Source of the DNA: Burkholderia sp. 8Y
GTDB lineage: Bacteria > Pseudomonadota > Gammaproteobacteria > Burkholderiales > Burkholderiaceae
DNA: 64,000 bases
Assembly (NCBI RefSeq): GCF_902506145.1
Contig: NZ_LR733520.1
Location: 838,639 to 902,638 of the forward strand
Direction of reading: 5' to 3'
Positions 47,056-57,995 of the stretch are shown one piece after another (the first letter of the stretch is position 1; every line of letters begins with the position of its first letter). The notes beneath the pieces are model-generated. The model made no database searches and was not told where the DNA came from. It saw only the letters and a program-made list of their open reading frames with translations. Position numbers and translations under genes: made by a program.

Positions 47056-47790
47056 ATGCGAGTCGGTTTATTCGTGACGTGTCTCATCGACATGATGCGG
47101 CCGGAGATCGGTTTCTCCGTCATCAAGCTGATCGAGCGCGCCGGCTTCGAGGTCACGGTGCCGCCTGCGCAGACGTGCTGCGGTCAGCCGGCGTACAACT
47201 CCGGCGACCGGCGCCTCGCGCGCGATCTCGCTGAAAAGACCCTGCGCGAATTCGAGCAGTTCGACTATGTCGTCGTGCCGTCGGGATCGTGCGGCGGCAT
47301 GATTCGCGCGCACTACGGCGACCTGTTCCGGGACGATCCCGACCTCATGAACCGCTTCTCGCGCATGCAGCCGCGCGTGTTCGAACTGACCGATTTCCTG
47401 GTCACGGTCGCACAGGCGCGCATGGAACCTGGCGTGTTCGACGGCATCGTGACCTATCACGACGCTTGCTCGGGCTTGCGCGAACTCGGCGTGAAGTCGC
47501 AGCCGCGCGAGCTGCTCGCGCAGGCCGGCGCGCCGGTGACGGAGATGGCTGGCTGCGAGCACTGCTGCGGCTTCGGCGGCACGTTCGCGGTGAAGTACGG
47601 CGATATCTCGACCGCGATCGTCGACGAGAAATGCGCGAACATCAAGGCGAGCGGGGCGGACGCGGTCGTGCTCGGCGATCTGGGCTGCATGCTGAACATC
47701 GAAGGGCGCCTGCGCCGCACCGGCGACACGACGACGCGCGTGCTGCATATCGCGCAAGTGCTCGCCGGCGATGCGCAGCGTTCCGCCTGA
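47056..47790 (+). CDS. lutA: L-lactate utilisation iron-sulfur protein LutA
   Basis: A 244-residue protein with two CCG domains: VPPAQTCCGQPAYNSG near residue 40 and GCEHCCGFGGTFAVKY near 170. These cysteine-rich motifs bind iron-sulfur clusters, as in GlpC, HdrB and glycolate oxidase subunits. LutA, LutB and LutC together oxidise L-lactate to pyruvate. AAGGAAACGCC precedes the ATG. It is the first gene of the operon, 31 bases before lutB. Confidence 0.92.
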   Translation: MRVGLFVTCLIDMMRPEIGFSVIKLIERAGFEVTVPPAQTCCGQPAYNSGDRRLARDLAEKTLREFEQFDYVVVPSGSCGGMIRAHYGDLFRDDPDLMNRFSRMQPRVFELTDFLVTVAQARMEPGVFDGIVTYHDACSGLRELGVKSQPRELLAQAGAPVTEMAGCEHCCGFGGTFAVKYGDISTAIVDEKCANIKASGADAVVLGDLGCMLNIEGRLRRTGDTTTRVLHIAQVLAGDAQRSA

Positions 47791-47821
47791 TCCGCATCCG
47801 ACACTCAAACGAGATCAAGCC

Positions 47822-49234
47822 ATGCAAGTCCAGACGATGCACTTCAAGGCGCGCGCCGGCAGCAAGCTCGCCGACGAGCGGCTCCAGCAAAACCTCACGA
47901 AGTTATCGACCAAGTTCGTCAGCGCGCGGGCGAGCGCGGTGCGCGACATCGACTTCGAAGCCACGCGGGCGGCGCTCAAGGAACGGCGCAATCGCGCGCT
48001 CGACAACCTCGACGTGTGGCTCGAAACCTTCGAGCGCGAGGCGACGCGGCGCGGCGCGACGGTGCTCTACGCGGAGTCGACGCAGGACGCGGCGCGTCTT
48101 GTCGCCGACATCGCACGCGAGCATGGCGTGAAGAAGGTCATCAAGACGAAGTCGATGGTGTCCGAGGAAATGCAGCTGAACCGCGTGCTCGGCGCGATGG
48201 GCGTGCAGTCCATCGAGACGGACCTCGGCGAGTACATCCTGCAAATCAACGACAACGAGCCGCCGAGCCACATCATCGCGCCCGTTGTGCATAAGGATAA
48301 GGACGAGATCGCCGACCTTTTCGCGAAGACGCACGGCAAGCCGCGCCTGACGGAGATTCCCGCAATGACGCGCGAGGCCCGCGAAGTCTTGCGTCCGCAC
48401 TTCATGACTGCGGACATGGGCGTGACGGGCGGCAACTTCCTGGTGGCGGAGACGGGTTCGGTCGCCGTCGTGACGAACGAGGGCAACGAAGGCATGTGCA
48501 CTGTCATGCCGCGCGTTCACGTGGCCGTGACGGGCATCGAAAAAATTCTGCCGACGCTCGAAGACCTCGCCACCGCCATGCGCTTGCTGCCGCGTTCGGC
48601 AACGGGCCAGACCATCTCGAACTATTTCTCGCTGCTCACCGGCCCGCGCGCGCCCGGCGAAACGGACGGTCCAGAGCACATGTACTTCGTGCTCGTCGAT
48701 GGCGGGCGCACCGGGCTCATCGGCGGAGACTTCCAGGAGATGCTGCGTTGTATCCGCTGCGGCGCGTGCATGAACCATTGTCCGGTGTATCAGAAGATCG
48801 GCGGACATGCGTACGGCTGGGTGTATCCCGGCCCGATGGGCTCGGTGCTCACGCCGGCGTATGTGGGAATCGACAAGGCGCTCGATCTGCCGCAAGCCGC
48901 GACGCTCTGCGGTGAATGCAATAGCGTCTGCCCGGTGGGCATTCCGATCTCGGACCTGCTTCGCAAACTGCGCGAGAAGCAGATGGAGCGCCGTCTGCGT
49001 CCGTGGACGGAGCGCGCGGCGCTCGCGGCGTGGGGCTATCTGGCGATGCGTCCCGCCGCCTACGCGCTCTTGACGAAACTCATGGTGCGCGTGCTGGAAC
49101 GCGCGGGCGGAAATCGGAAGGCGATCTCGCGGCTGCCTTTCGGCGCGGGCTGGACGGCCACGCGCGATATGCCGGCGCCGGTCGGCCGCACGTTCCGGGA
49201 GTTGTACAAGGCACAGCGGTCGCATATCGGCTGA
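47822..49234 (+). CDS. lutB: L-lactate utilisation iron-sulfur protein LutB
   Basis: A 470-residue protein. The N-terminal LUD domain spans about 60-300 (VKKVIKTKSMVSEEMQLN, VTGGNFLVAETGSVAVVTNEGN in two parts). Two 4Fe-4S ferredoxin motifs follow: CIRCGACMNHCPVYQKIGGHAYG shortened here to its first cysteines, and CGECNSVCPVGIPI. The C-terminal helix region ends in YKAQRSHIG. The last 269 bases of the gene, with the stop codon, are duplicated immediately downstream. No lutC follows, which is unusual for this operon. Confidence 0.93.
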   Translation: MQVQTMHFKARAGSKLADERLQQNLTKLSTKFVSARASAVRDIDFEATRAALKERRNRALDNLDVWLETFEREATRRGATVLYAESTQDAARLVADIAREHGVKKVIKTKSMVSEEMQLNRVLGAMGVQSIETDLGEYILQINDNEPPSHIIAPVVHKDKDEIADLFAKTHGKPRLTEIPAMTREAREVLRPHFMTADMGVTGGNFLVAETGSVAVVTNEGNEGMCTVMPRVHVAVTGIEKILPTLEDLATAMRLLPRSATGQTISNYFSLLTGPRAPGETDGPEHMYFVLVDGGRTGLIGGDFQEMLRCIRCGACMNHCPVYQKIGGHAYGWVYPGPMGSVLTPAYVGIDKALDLPQAATLCGECNSVCPVGIPISDLLRKLREKQMERRLRPWTERAALAAWGYLAMRPAAYALLTKLMVRVLERAGGNRKAISRLPFGAGWTATRDMPAPVGRTFRELYKAQRSHIG

Positions 49235-49235
49235 T
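48967..49235 (+). repeat. First copy of a 269-bp perfect tandem duplication
   Basis: Covers the last 89 codons of lutB plus the stop. It is identical base for base, as far as I can follow by eye, to 49236-49504, with no spacer between the two. Confidence 0.93.
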
Positions 49236-49503
49236 ACTGCGCGAGAAGCAGATGGAGCGCCGTCTGCGTCCGTGGACGGAGCGCGCGGCGCTCGCGGCGT
49301 GGGGCTATCTGGCGATGCGTCCCGCCGCCTACGCGCTCTTGACGAAACTCATGGTGCGCGTGCTGGAACGCGCGGGCGGAAATCGGAAGGCGATCTCGCG
49401 GCTGCCTTTCGGCGCGGGCTGGACGGCCACGCGCGATATGCCGGCGCCGGTCGGCCGCACGTTCCGGGAGTTGTACAAGGCACAGCGGTCGCATATCGGC
49501 TGA
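49236..49503 (+). pseudogene. Duplicated 3' fragment of lutB
   Basis: The second copy of the 269-bp unit (repeat 49236-49504). It encodes the last 88 residues of LutB from LREKQMERRLRPWTER to SHIG without a start codon or ribosome-binding site. Because 269 is not a multiple of three, it is out of frame with the first copy. Transcribed probably, translated probably not. A perfect match means a very recent event or an assembly error. Confidence 0.9.
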
Positions 49504-49535
49504 TCGACTGATCGCGCGATGCTCGCGAGAAAGCG

Positions 49536-49573
49536 AAGGCCGCGCCGGATCGCGTGATCCGGCGCGGCCTTTT
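49536..49573. terminator. Terminator closing the lut operon
   Basis: Stem AAGGCCGCGCCGGATC / GATCCGGCGCGGCCTTTT with a GCGT loop, lying between lutB and the convergent lipoprotein gene. Confidence 0.9.
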
Positions 49574-49602
49574 CGATTCAACATGAAGCCAGGGCGTACG
49601 CG

Positions 49603-50121
49603 CTAACCGCCGATGCGCCCGAGAAAGCCCCGTTGATCGGCCCCTCCATGACCGCTGCCTTCGCCGTGGCCGCCCGCAGGCGCTGCCTGCGGCGGCCGCG
49701 GGCGGGCGCCGCCGACCGCTTGCGGCAACGGCGCACCGCCGCCGCCGTGCGGCGGGCCGCCGGCCTGCGGATTGCCGCCGCCGCCGTGTTGCGGCGGACC
49801 GCCGGGCTGACCGTCATGACCCGGAGGCGGCCCGCCGTGATGGCCGCCACCGCCGTTCCATCCGTGCGGAGGTCCGTGACGCCAGCCGGGGCCATCGTCC
49901 CAATAGCGTCCGGGGCCGGGGTAGTATCCGCCGCCGCCGCCGTAATAGCCCCCCTGGATCACGACGCCCGGCTGCACGACCGGACCGCCATACCCATAAG
50001 CGTCGTAGCCGGGATCGCCGTATGGCGCGGGGTAGCCGCCATAGGCGGGACCGTCAGGATAGGCCGCGCAGCCACCGAGGAGCAGCGCAGATGAGAAGAC
50101 GAGCAATCCAGCGACTTTCAT
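49603..50121 (-). CDS. Gly/Pro/His-rich lipoprotein
   Basis: A 172-residue protein with a lipoprotein signal: MKVAGLLVFSSALLLGGC, lipobox LLGGC, with the acylated Cys18. The mature part is low-complexity: tyrosine- and glycine-rich first (YPAPYGDPGYDAYGYGG), then GGYYGGGGGYYPGPGRYW, then Gly/Pro/His repeats such as GGGGHHGGPPPGHDGQPGG. It resembles no specific family to me; similar Burkholderiales proteins are annotated only as lipoproteins. An in-frame ATG nine codons upstream (50148) is an alternative start. His/Gly richness might suit metal binding, which is a guess. Confidence 0.7.
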   Translation of the reverse strand: MKVAGLLVFSSALLLGGCAAYPDGPAYGGYPAPYGDPGYDAYGYGGPVVQPGVVIQGGYYGGGGGYYPGPGRYWDDGPGWRHGPPHGWNGGGGHHGGPPPGHDGQPGGPPQHGGGGNPQAGGPPHGGGGAPLPQAVGGARPRPPQAAPAGGHGEGSGHGGADQRGFLGRIGG

Positions 50122-50379
50122 GACCGTTGAGCGTTTCGTTGCAAGCATGTTTCATGAGACATCAGCTCGACGTCATTGTCCCCAAGAACTTTGTAAGGTT
50201 TTATGACGGGCTGTCGCAGTTTTACTTTTATCGCGATGTCAGGCCAACGCCTTGCTTATTGTCTTTCGCGCAACGGACTTTCGCTCATCGCCGGCTTTTT
50301 CTGAGATGAACGATTCCGTACCATTCGCAGCGTCGGCAAGTGGGTGAGCTGCTTGCCCGGCATCCAATGAGGTAGTCCC

Positions 50380-50595
50380 ATGAGAAAGAAAATATCGACC
50401 TACTGGCCTTTCGCCGTCCTGTTGCTGGCGGCGCTGACCGTTTGCATGCACGCGCAGGAGCGGGAATCCGCCGCGCGTCACAAGCAGACGGGCGTCGCGA
50501 GCGTGAGTGCCGAACTGGCGCGTGCCATTTCCTACGGTCTCGTCGACTCGGACGAAGCCGTGCCCGCCGTGGGCCCCGCGTCTCGCGCGCTATAG
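50380..50595 (+). CDS. Small exported or membrane protein, 71 residues
   Basis: A complete short gene: GAGG seven bases before the ATG, a basic start MRKKISTYW, a hydrophobic stretch PFAVLLLAALTVCMHA that is either a signal peptide (cut after HAQ) or a membrane anchor, and about 45 polar residues ending in PAVGPASRAL. A terminator follows within 30 bases. No family recognised. The region 50149-50379 upstream holds no other gene and is relatively AT-rich, consistent with a promoter. Confidence 0.65.
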   Translation: MRKKISTYWPFAVLLLAALTVCMHAQERESAARHKQTGVASVSAELARAISYGLVDSDEAVPAVGPASRAL

Positions 50596-50620
50596 CTTCA
50601 GATCGTCCGCAGAAGCACAC

Positions 50621-50657
50621 AAAAAATGGCGTCTTCCGTTAGAAAGACGCCATTTTT
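50621..50657. terminator. Bidirectional terminator
   Basis: Stem AAAAAATGGCGTCTT / AAGACGCCATTTTT-type inverted repeat with a CCGTTAGA loop, between the small exported protein gene and the convergent aminotransferase gene. Confidence 0.9.
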
Positions 50658-50687
50658 GTTTTCAGCGTTCTCGCGCGATGCGGTCGC

Positions 50688-51887
50688 TTACTTCAGCACG
50701 CTGGCGACGGCATTCGCGACGACATCAAGATTTCGCGTGTTCAGCGCGGCCACGCAGATGCGGCCGGTGCTCACCGCATAGATGCCGAACTCTTCGCGCA
50801 GGCGGTCGACCTGAGCGGCCGTCAGGCCCGAATACGAGAACATGCCGCGCTGCTTGTCGACGAACGAGAAGTCACGGTCGACGCCCGCTGCCGCCAGCCG
50901 CTGCACGAGGCCGTTGCGCATCGCGCGGATGCGGTCGCGCATTTCGCCGAGTTCCTGCTCCCACGTCGCGCGCAGTTCGGGCGAGGCCAGCACGGCCGCG
51001 ACGATCGAGCCGCCGTGCGTCGGCGGGTTCGAATAGTTCGTGCGGATCACGCGCTTCAGTTGCGACAGCACGCGCGCCGATTCTTCCTTGCTCGCCGTGA
51101 TGATGCTCAGCGCGCCGACGCGCTCGCCGTACAACGAGAACGACTTCGAGAACGACGACGACACGAACACGTTCAATCCCGCCGCGGCGAAGAGGCGCAC
51201 GGCGGCAGCGTCGGCGTCGATGTTCTCGCCGAAACCCTGATACGCGATGTCGAGGAACGGCACGAGATTGCGCGCCTTCACCACTTCCACGATCTGCGAC
51301 CACTGTGCATCGGTCAGATCGACGCCGGTCGGGTTGTGGCAGCACGCGTGCAGCACGACGATCGTGCCCGCCGCGTAGCCGTTCAGCGCGGCCAGCATGC
51401 CTTCGAAGTTCACGCCGTGCGTCGCGGCGTCGTAATACGGATAGTTGACCACCTCGAAGCCCGCGCCTTCGAACAGCGCGCGATGGTTTTCCCAGCTCGG
51501 ATCGCTGATCGCGACGACCGCGCTCGGGTTCACGCGCTTCAGGAAATCCGCGCCGATCTTGAGCGCGCCCGTGCCGCCTAGCGCCTGCGCCGTGACGACG
51601 CGGCCGTCTGCGACCAGCGGCGAGTCCTTCCCGAGCAAGAGCGACTGCACGGCGGCGTCATACGCGGCGATACCGTCGATCGGCAGATAACCACGCGGCA
51701 GCGCAGCCTCGACGCGAGCTTTCTCCGCCTCGCGCACGGCGCGCAGCAGCGGAATTTTGCCTTCTTCGTTCGTGTACACGCCGACGCCGAGATTGACTTT
51801 CGTCGGGCGCGGGTCGGCGTTGAAGGCTTCGTTGAGGCCCAGAATCGGGTCGCGAGGGGCGAGTTCGACGGCAGAGAAAAGGGACAT
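50688..51887 (-). CDS. tyrB: Aromatic amino acid / aspartate aminotransferase
   Basis: A 399-residue PLP enzyme of subgroup I-alpha. Visible: NLGVGVYTNEEGKIPLLRAV at the start, GTGALKIGADFL, SDPSWENHRALFEGAG, HACCHNPTGVDL, the PLP lysine Lys248 in SSSFSKSFSLYGERVG, and RTNYSNPPTHGG with substrate-binding Arg. It transfers amino groups between aspartate or aromatic amino acids and 2-oxoglutarate. Sequence alone does not cleanly separate TyrB from AspC, so the symbol is tentative. Confidence 0.85.
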   Translation of the reverse strand: MSLFSAVELAPRDPILGLNEAFNADPRPTKVNLGVGVYTNEEGKIPLLRAVREAEKARVEAALPRGYLPIDGIAAYDAAVQSLLLGKDSPLVADGRVVTAQALGGTGALKIGADFLKRVNPSAVVAISDPSWENHRALFEGAGFEVVNYPYYDAATHGVNFEGMLAALNGYAAGTIVVLHACCHNPTGVDLTDAQWSQIVEVVKARNLVPFLDIAYQGFGENIDADAAAVRLFAAAGLNVFVSSSFSKSFSLYGERVGALSIITASKEESARVLSQLKRVIRTNYSNPPTHGGSIVAAVLASPELRATWEQELGEMRDRIRAMRNGLVQRLAAAGVDRDFSFVDKQRGMFSYSGLTAAQVDRLREEFGIYAVSTGRICVAALNTRNLDVVANAVASVLK

Positions 51888-52288
51888 GATCTATCGGCAG
51901 TGTGGAAAGGACAGGCTGCGGCACATGCGCAACGGCGGAGTTGCGGCCCGCGGTCGCGCCCCGGTGAGGAAAAACGGCGCGGCGCGTGGACTTTTGCGGC
52001 GCGGTGGGGTTGGACAACCATTGCGCGCCGTTGTGCCCGGTCGCACATTGTATCGAATCCGTCGCATGTTTTCGGCGCCTAGTGGCGCAAACGCGCGTGC
52101 TTTTTACCGGTTCCGGTGCAAACGGAGGCGAACGCAACGCAAGACGCGCTTGAGATCGTCCGGGGGAACCCAATGTGTTTCCTCATGCGCGTCATCCCGA
52201 CGCCCGATTTCGCACCCGTCCGGGCGCAGCGCCGGTTTCGCGGCAGCCGCTAGAATAAGTGTTTGACCCGGCGAAGACTCCGTTTCCC
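51888..52288. other. Divergent intergenic region between tyrB and uvrB
   Basis: About 400 bases. On the minus strand a TACAAT lies around 52045, and on the plus strand TAGAAT at 52251-52256 lies 33 bases before the uvrB ATG. Neither has a good -35. I found no LexA-type palindrome (CTGT-N8-ACAG) and no further gene. Confidence 0.45.
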
Positions 52289-54385
<2,097 letters not shown>

Positions 54386-54396
54386 GCATCCGGAAG

Positions 54397-54423
54397 GCGG
54401 CGGACGCGGATTCGCCGCTTTTT
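54397..54423 (+). terminator. Terminator after uvrB
   Basis: Stem GCGGCG / CGCCGC followed by TTTTT, twelve bases past the uvrB stop. Confidence 0.6.
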
Positions 54424-54492
54424 CCGAGCCTCCCGAAAGCCGGCCGACGGCCGAAAAGCCTTACCCGCGTTAGTCTCATTCCCTCCTTCAAA

Positions 54493-54521
54493 TTGTTGGC
54501 CGCTCCGAACGATGCTAAACT
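54493..54521 (+). promoter_or_regulatory. Sigma-70 promoter of the ftr operon
   Basis: TTGTTG (54493-54498), 17-bp spacer, TAAACT (54516-54521). The predicted start, near 54528, falls at the edge of the Fur-like box. Confidence 0.6.
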
Positions 54522-54529
54522 GACAAACA

Positions 54530-54548
54530 TTGAGAATGGTTCGTATTA
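54530..54548. promoter_or_regulatory. Candidate Fur box for ftrABCD
   Basis: TTGAGAATGGTTCGTATTA resembles a degenerate Fur 7-1-7 dyad (TGAGAAT-G-GTTCGTA against TGATAAT-N-ATTATCA). It overlaps the predicted start of transcription, so binding of Fe-Fur would repress. The match is imperfect. Confidence 0.45.
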
Positions 54549-54663
54549 ACGTTACGCCGATGCATCAATGCGACGAAGCGCAACGCCGATGCGGCCGTCT
54601 CGTGGCATGGCAGCGCGAGGCAACGCCGCACGCGCCGACCGATAACAAGAAGGAGTGTGTTTG

Positions 54664-55209
54664 ATGGTTTCAACGTTGACGCGCGGCCTCGTCGCCGCCG
54701 CTGGACTCACGGCGATGATGGCGGCCTCGGCTGCCGAATATCCGATCGGCAAGCAGCACATCGAAGGCGGCATGGAAACGGGGGCCGTCTATCTTCAGCC
54801 GATCACGATGGCGCCGGAAGGCATGATGCGCAAGGCGTCGGATTCGGACATCCATCTGGAAGCCGACATCCATGCGGTCAAGAACAACCCGACCGGTTTC
54901 GCGGAAGGCGACTGGATGCCGTACCTCAACGTCACCTACGAACTGAGCAAGGCCGGCACGACGCAGACCATCAAGGGCGACCTGATGCCGATGGTCGCGA
55001 GCGACGGCCCGCACTACGGCGACAACGTCAAGCTCTTCGGACCGGGCAAGTATCACCTGAAACTGCATGTCTCGCCGCCGTCGGAGACGGGTCACATGGC
55101 GTTCGGCCGTCATACGGACAAAGAAACGGGCGTCGGTCCGTGGTTCAAGCCGTTCACCGTCGAATACGACTTCCCGTTCGCGGGCATCGGCAAGAAGGGC
55201 GGCTATTAA
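54664..55209 (+). CDS. ftrA: Periplasmic P19/Tp34-type iron-binding protein FtrA
   Basis: A 181-residue exported protein. The signal peptide ends MMAASA, and the mature protein starts AEYPIGKQHIEGGMETGAVY. P19 signatures include GMETGAVYLQPI and SDIHLEADIHA (copper/iron-binding Glu, Asp, His and Met residues), EGDWMPYLNV, PHYGDNVKLFGPGKYHLKL and GHMAFGRHTD. P19 proteins bind ferrous iron and copper and pair with FTR1 permeases. AGGAG lies eight bases before the ATG. It is the first gene of ftrABCD. Confidence 0.93.
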   Translation: MVSTLTRGLVAAAGLTAMMAASAAEYPIGKQHIEGGMETGAVYLQPITMAPEGMMRKASDSDIHLEADIHAVKNNPTGFAEGDWMPYLNVTYELSKAGTTQTIKGDLMPMVASDGPHYGDNVKLFGPGKYHLKLHVSPPSETGHMAFGRHTDKETGVGPWFKPFTVEYDFPFAGIGKKGGY

Positions 55210-55278
55210 GCAGCGCGCCCGGTTTGCGCGCCCGGCGTTTCAGCAGCAGGCGGGCGCGTGCATCTTCGGAAAGCACGA

Positions 55279-55623
55279 ATGAAATCGAAAATCCAGATGG
55301 TCGCGCTCACGGTGTTGGCGATGCTTGCCGCTGCGGGCGTCGGCACGGCGAGCGCCGCCGATCTGCCGACGTTCAAGCTCGAAATGAACGACGGCAAGCT
55401 GAACCCGGCGCGCATCGAAGTGCCGGCGGGACAGCGCATCAAGATCGAAGTGCATAACGTGGGCAAGGGCGCCGCCGAGTTCGAAAGCGTGCAGTTGCGC
55501 AAGGAAAAAGTGCTGGCGCCGGGCGCGGATTCGTTCGTGGTGATCGCGCCGCTCGATCCGGGCGAGTACAAGTTCTTCGACGATTTCCATCAGACGGCGC
55601 AGGGCGTGATCGTCGCGAAGTGA
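55279..55623 (+). CDS. ftrB: Periplasmic cupredoxin FtrB
   Basis: A 114-residue exported cupredoxin-like protein. The signal peptide ends in TASAAD. The mature sequence includes FKLEMNDGKLNPARIEVPAGQRIKIEVHN in parts and ends PGEYKFFDDFHQTAQGVIVAK. In the Ftr system of Bordetella and Brucella the cupredoxin is proposed to oxidise Fe(II) before permeation. Only part of a classical type-1 copper site (a late His, no clear Cys) is visible, so copper chemistry may differ. It lies 69 bases after ftrA. Confidence 0.88.
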   Translation: MKSKIQMVALTVLAMLAAAGVGTASAADLPTFKLEMNDGKLNPARIEVPAGQRIKIEVHNVGKGAAEFESVQLRKEKVLAPGADSFVVIAPLDPGEYKFFDDFHQTAQGVIVAK

Positions 55624-55695
55624 TGATTGAGCCGCGCGGCGCTTCAGCACGTGCATCGCGCGGCCCATACGGCAGAACGGGCAGGGGGTTTCGAT

Positions 55696-56547
55696 ATGGG
55701 GCAGGTACTTTTCATCGTTTGGCGGGAAAGCGTCGAGGCGCTTCTGGTCGTCGGCATTCTGTACGCATGGCTCAAGAACGGCGATCATCAGGCGCGTCGC
55801 GGCCTGCCTTATCTGTGGTTCGGCGTGGCGGCGGGGCTGCTCGCGGCTGTCGGTCTCGGCGCGGCGCTGATCGGCTTCACCGAAGTCCTGTCCGGTAACG
55901 CACAAGATTACTTTCAGACGGCGATGGTGCTCGTCGCGTGCGTGCTGATCGTGCAGATGGTGCTGTGGATGAAGCGCCACGGCCGCACGCTCAAGCGCGA
56001 CATGGAGACCTCGCTGCAAAAGACCACGCAGGACGGCCACTGGTGGGGCATCGCGCTGCTGGTCGCGCTGGCAATCGCGCGGGAGGGCAGCGAAACGGCC
56101 GTGTTCCTGTACGGCGTCGGCTTCGGACAATCCGGGCACGTCGCGGCTTCGCAGTATGCGGCGATCATCATCGGCTTCGGGCTCGCGCTTTTGACGTTCT
56201 ACGTGCTCCAACTCGGCGGCAAGGTGTTCTCGTGGCGCGCGTTTTTCCGCGTGACCGAGATCATGTTGCTGTTCCTCGCGGCGGGGCTCTTCCAGACGGG
56301 CGTCGACAAGCTGATCGACATGGAAGTGCTGCCCGTCATCGTCAATCAGGTGTGGAATACCTCCGCGATTCTCGACGACTCCAGCACCTTCGGCTCGCTC
56401 GTCGCGACGCTCACGGGTTATCGGGCGCATCCGGCGGGCATGAATCTCGTCGCGTATGCGGTGTACTGGATCGTCATCTATCTCCTGTTGCGACGCTCGA
56501 ACAGCCGGATGGCGCAGAAACAGAAGGCGGCCGGGCGCCCAGCATGA
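55696..56547 (+). CDS. ftrC: FTR1-family iron permease FtrC
   Basis: A 283-residue inner-membrane permease with about seven helices. The two REXXE motifs that bind iron are present: RESVE at residues 10-14 in helix 1 and REGSE near 135 in helix 4. This pattern is specific to the OFeT/FTR1 family, including EfeU and yeast Ftr1p. It imports iron delivered by FtrA and FtrB. Its stop overlaps the ftrD start by four bases (ATGA). Confidence 0.95.
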   Translation: MGQVLFIVWRESVEALLVVGILYAWLKNGDHQARRGLPYLWFGVAAGLLAAVGLGAALIGFTEVLSGNAQDYFQTAMVLVACVLIVQMVLWMKRHGRTLKRDMETSLQKTTQDGHWWGIALLVALAIAREGSETAVFLYGVGFGQSGHVAASQYAAIIIGFGLALLTFYVLQLGGKVFSWRAFFRVTEIMLLFLAAGLFQTGVDKLIDMEVLPVIVNQVWNTSAILDDSSTFGSLVATLTGYRAHPAGMNLVAYAVYWIVIYLLLRRSNSRMAQKQKAAGRPA

Positions 56548-57971
56548 ACTCCTCGATGCAGCAAGGCGTGCAACCACGCAGGGAAGGCCAGAGCCGGCTT
56601 CAGCAGGCCGGCCACTGGATGCAACGACACGGCAGCACGATCCGCGCGATTCAGTGGGTCGTGGTTGCCGTGTACGCGTTTCTGATCATCGTTCCGGCGG
56701 TGCTGCCGCTGCCCGATGGCTCCGCGCATCTGTGGAACAACCTGACGCTCGCGGCGCAGTTCGTGTTCTGGGGCATCTGGTGGCCGTTCGTGCTTCTGTC
56801 GATGGTCATGCTCGGCCGCGTCTGGTGCGGCGTGCTGTGTCCGGAAGGCGCGCTGACCGAATTCGCGAGCCGCTTCGGGCGCGGGCGCGCGATTCCGCAC
56901 TGGATGCGCTGGGGGGGCTGGCCGTTCGTCGCATTCGGCCTGACGACCATCTACGGTCAGATGGTCAGCGTGTATCAATATCCGAAGGCGGTGCTGCTCG
57001 TGCTCGGCGGCTCGACGGTCGCGGCGATCATCATCGGCCTGTTGTATGGCCGCGAAAAGCGCGTGTGGTGCAAGTATCTGTGCCCGGTCAACGGCGTCTT
57101 CTCGCTGCTGGCGCGCCTCGCGCCGTTTCACTACAAGGTCAGCGAAGACGCGTGGCGCCGCTCGTACAAGCAGGGCGAGCACGGGCATCGCGTCATTCCG
57201 ATCAATTGCGCGCCGCTCGTGCCGCTGCGCAACATGAAGGGCGCCGCGGATTGCCACATGTGCGGCCGTTGCAGCGGCCATCGCGATGCCATCGCGCTGA
57301 CGTGGCGCTCGCCCGCCGAGGAAGTCGTGAAGCTCGGCGACAAGGCGGCGAATCCGTGGGACACGGCGCTGATTCTCTACGGCCTGCTCGGGATTGCCAT
57401 CGGCGCGTTCCATTGGACCGTGAGCACGTGGTTCGTCGATCTGAAGCAGTTCTTCGCAGGCTGGCTGATCGATCACAACATCCTCTGGCCGCTCGACACG
57501 AACGCGCCGTGGTTCCTGTTCACGCATTATCCCGAGCAGAACGACGTCTTCTCGTGGCTCGACGGCACGATGGTCATCGGCTATATCCTCGCGACAGCGT
57601 TGGTCTATGGCACGACGCTGCTCGCGCTCATCGCGATGGGCGCGCGCATGCTCGGGAAAATGAACGCGACGCGGGTGCATCATCTGACGCTCGCGCTGAT
57701 TCCGATTGCGGGCGTCGGCGTGTTCCTCGGTCTTTCGGCGACGACGGTTTCGCTGCTGCGCGCCGAGCACGTGCCGCTGTGGTGGGTCGCGGATCTGCGG
57801 CTCGCGCTTCTGGCTATAGCGAATGTGTGGAGCGCGTGGCTCGCGTGGCGCGTGACCGGGCGCTATGCGTCCACGACTGTTCCGCGGCTTCTTTCGATGT
57901 TATGGTTGATCGCTGCGCTGGCCGTGGTGGACAGCGCCTGGTACCTGATGTTCTGGGGCTTTTCCCGATAA
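56544..57971 (+). CDS. ftrD: Polyferredoxin-like membrane protein FtrD
   Basis: A 475-residue inner-membrane protein with about eight helices and NapH/CcoG-type cysteine motifs: GRVWCGVLCPEGAL, RVWCKYLCPVNGVFSLL, and CHMCGRCSGH in the cytoplasmic loop. It probably carries 4Fe-4S clusters and passes electrons from FtrB-catalysed iron oxidation to an acceptor in the membrane, as proposed for the Ftr system. Translation is coupled to ftrC by an ATGA overlap. Confidence 0.92.
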   Translation: MNSSMQQGVQPRREGQSRLQQAGHWMQRHGSTIRAIQWVVVAVYAFLIIVPAVLPLPDGSAHLWNNLTLAAQFVFWGIWWPFVLLSMVMLGRVWCGVLCPEGALTEFASRFGRGRAIPHWMRWGGWPFVAFGLTTIYGQMVSVYQYPKAVLLVLGGSTVAAIIIGLLYGREKRVWCKYLCPVNGVFSLLARLAPFHYKVSEDAWRRSYKQGEHGHRVIPINCAPLVPLRNMKGAADCHMCGRCSGHRDAIALTWRSPAEEVVKLGDKAANPWDTALILYGLLGIAIGAFHWTVSTWFVDLKQFFAGWLIDHNILWPLDTNAPWFLFTHYPEQNDVFSWLDGTMVIGYILATALVYGTTLLALIAMGARMLGKMNATRVHHLTLALIPIAGVGVFLGLSATTVSLLRAEHVPLWWVADLRLALLAIANVWSAWLAWRVTGRYASTTVPRLLSMLWLIAALAVVDSAWYLMFWGFSR

Positions 57972-57995
57972 CGCCAGCACACGAGGGCGCGCCAA

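Noticed and set aside
49003..49503. 166-codon frame spanning the lutB duplication
   Set aside because: It is the out-of-frame reading of copy 1 joined to the in-frame reading of copy 2, produced by the 269-bp unit not being a multiple of three.
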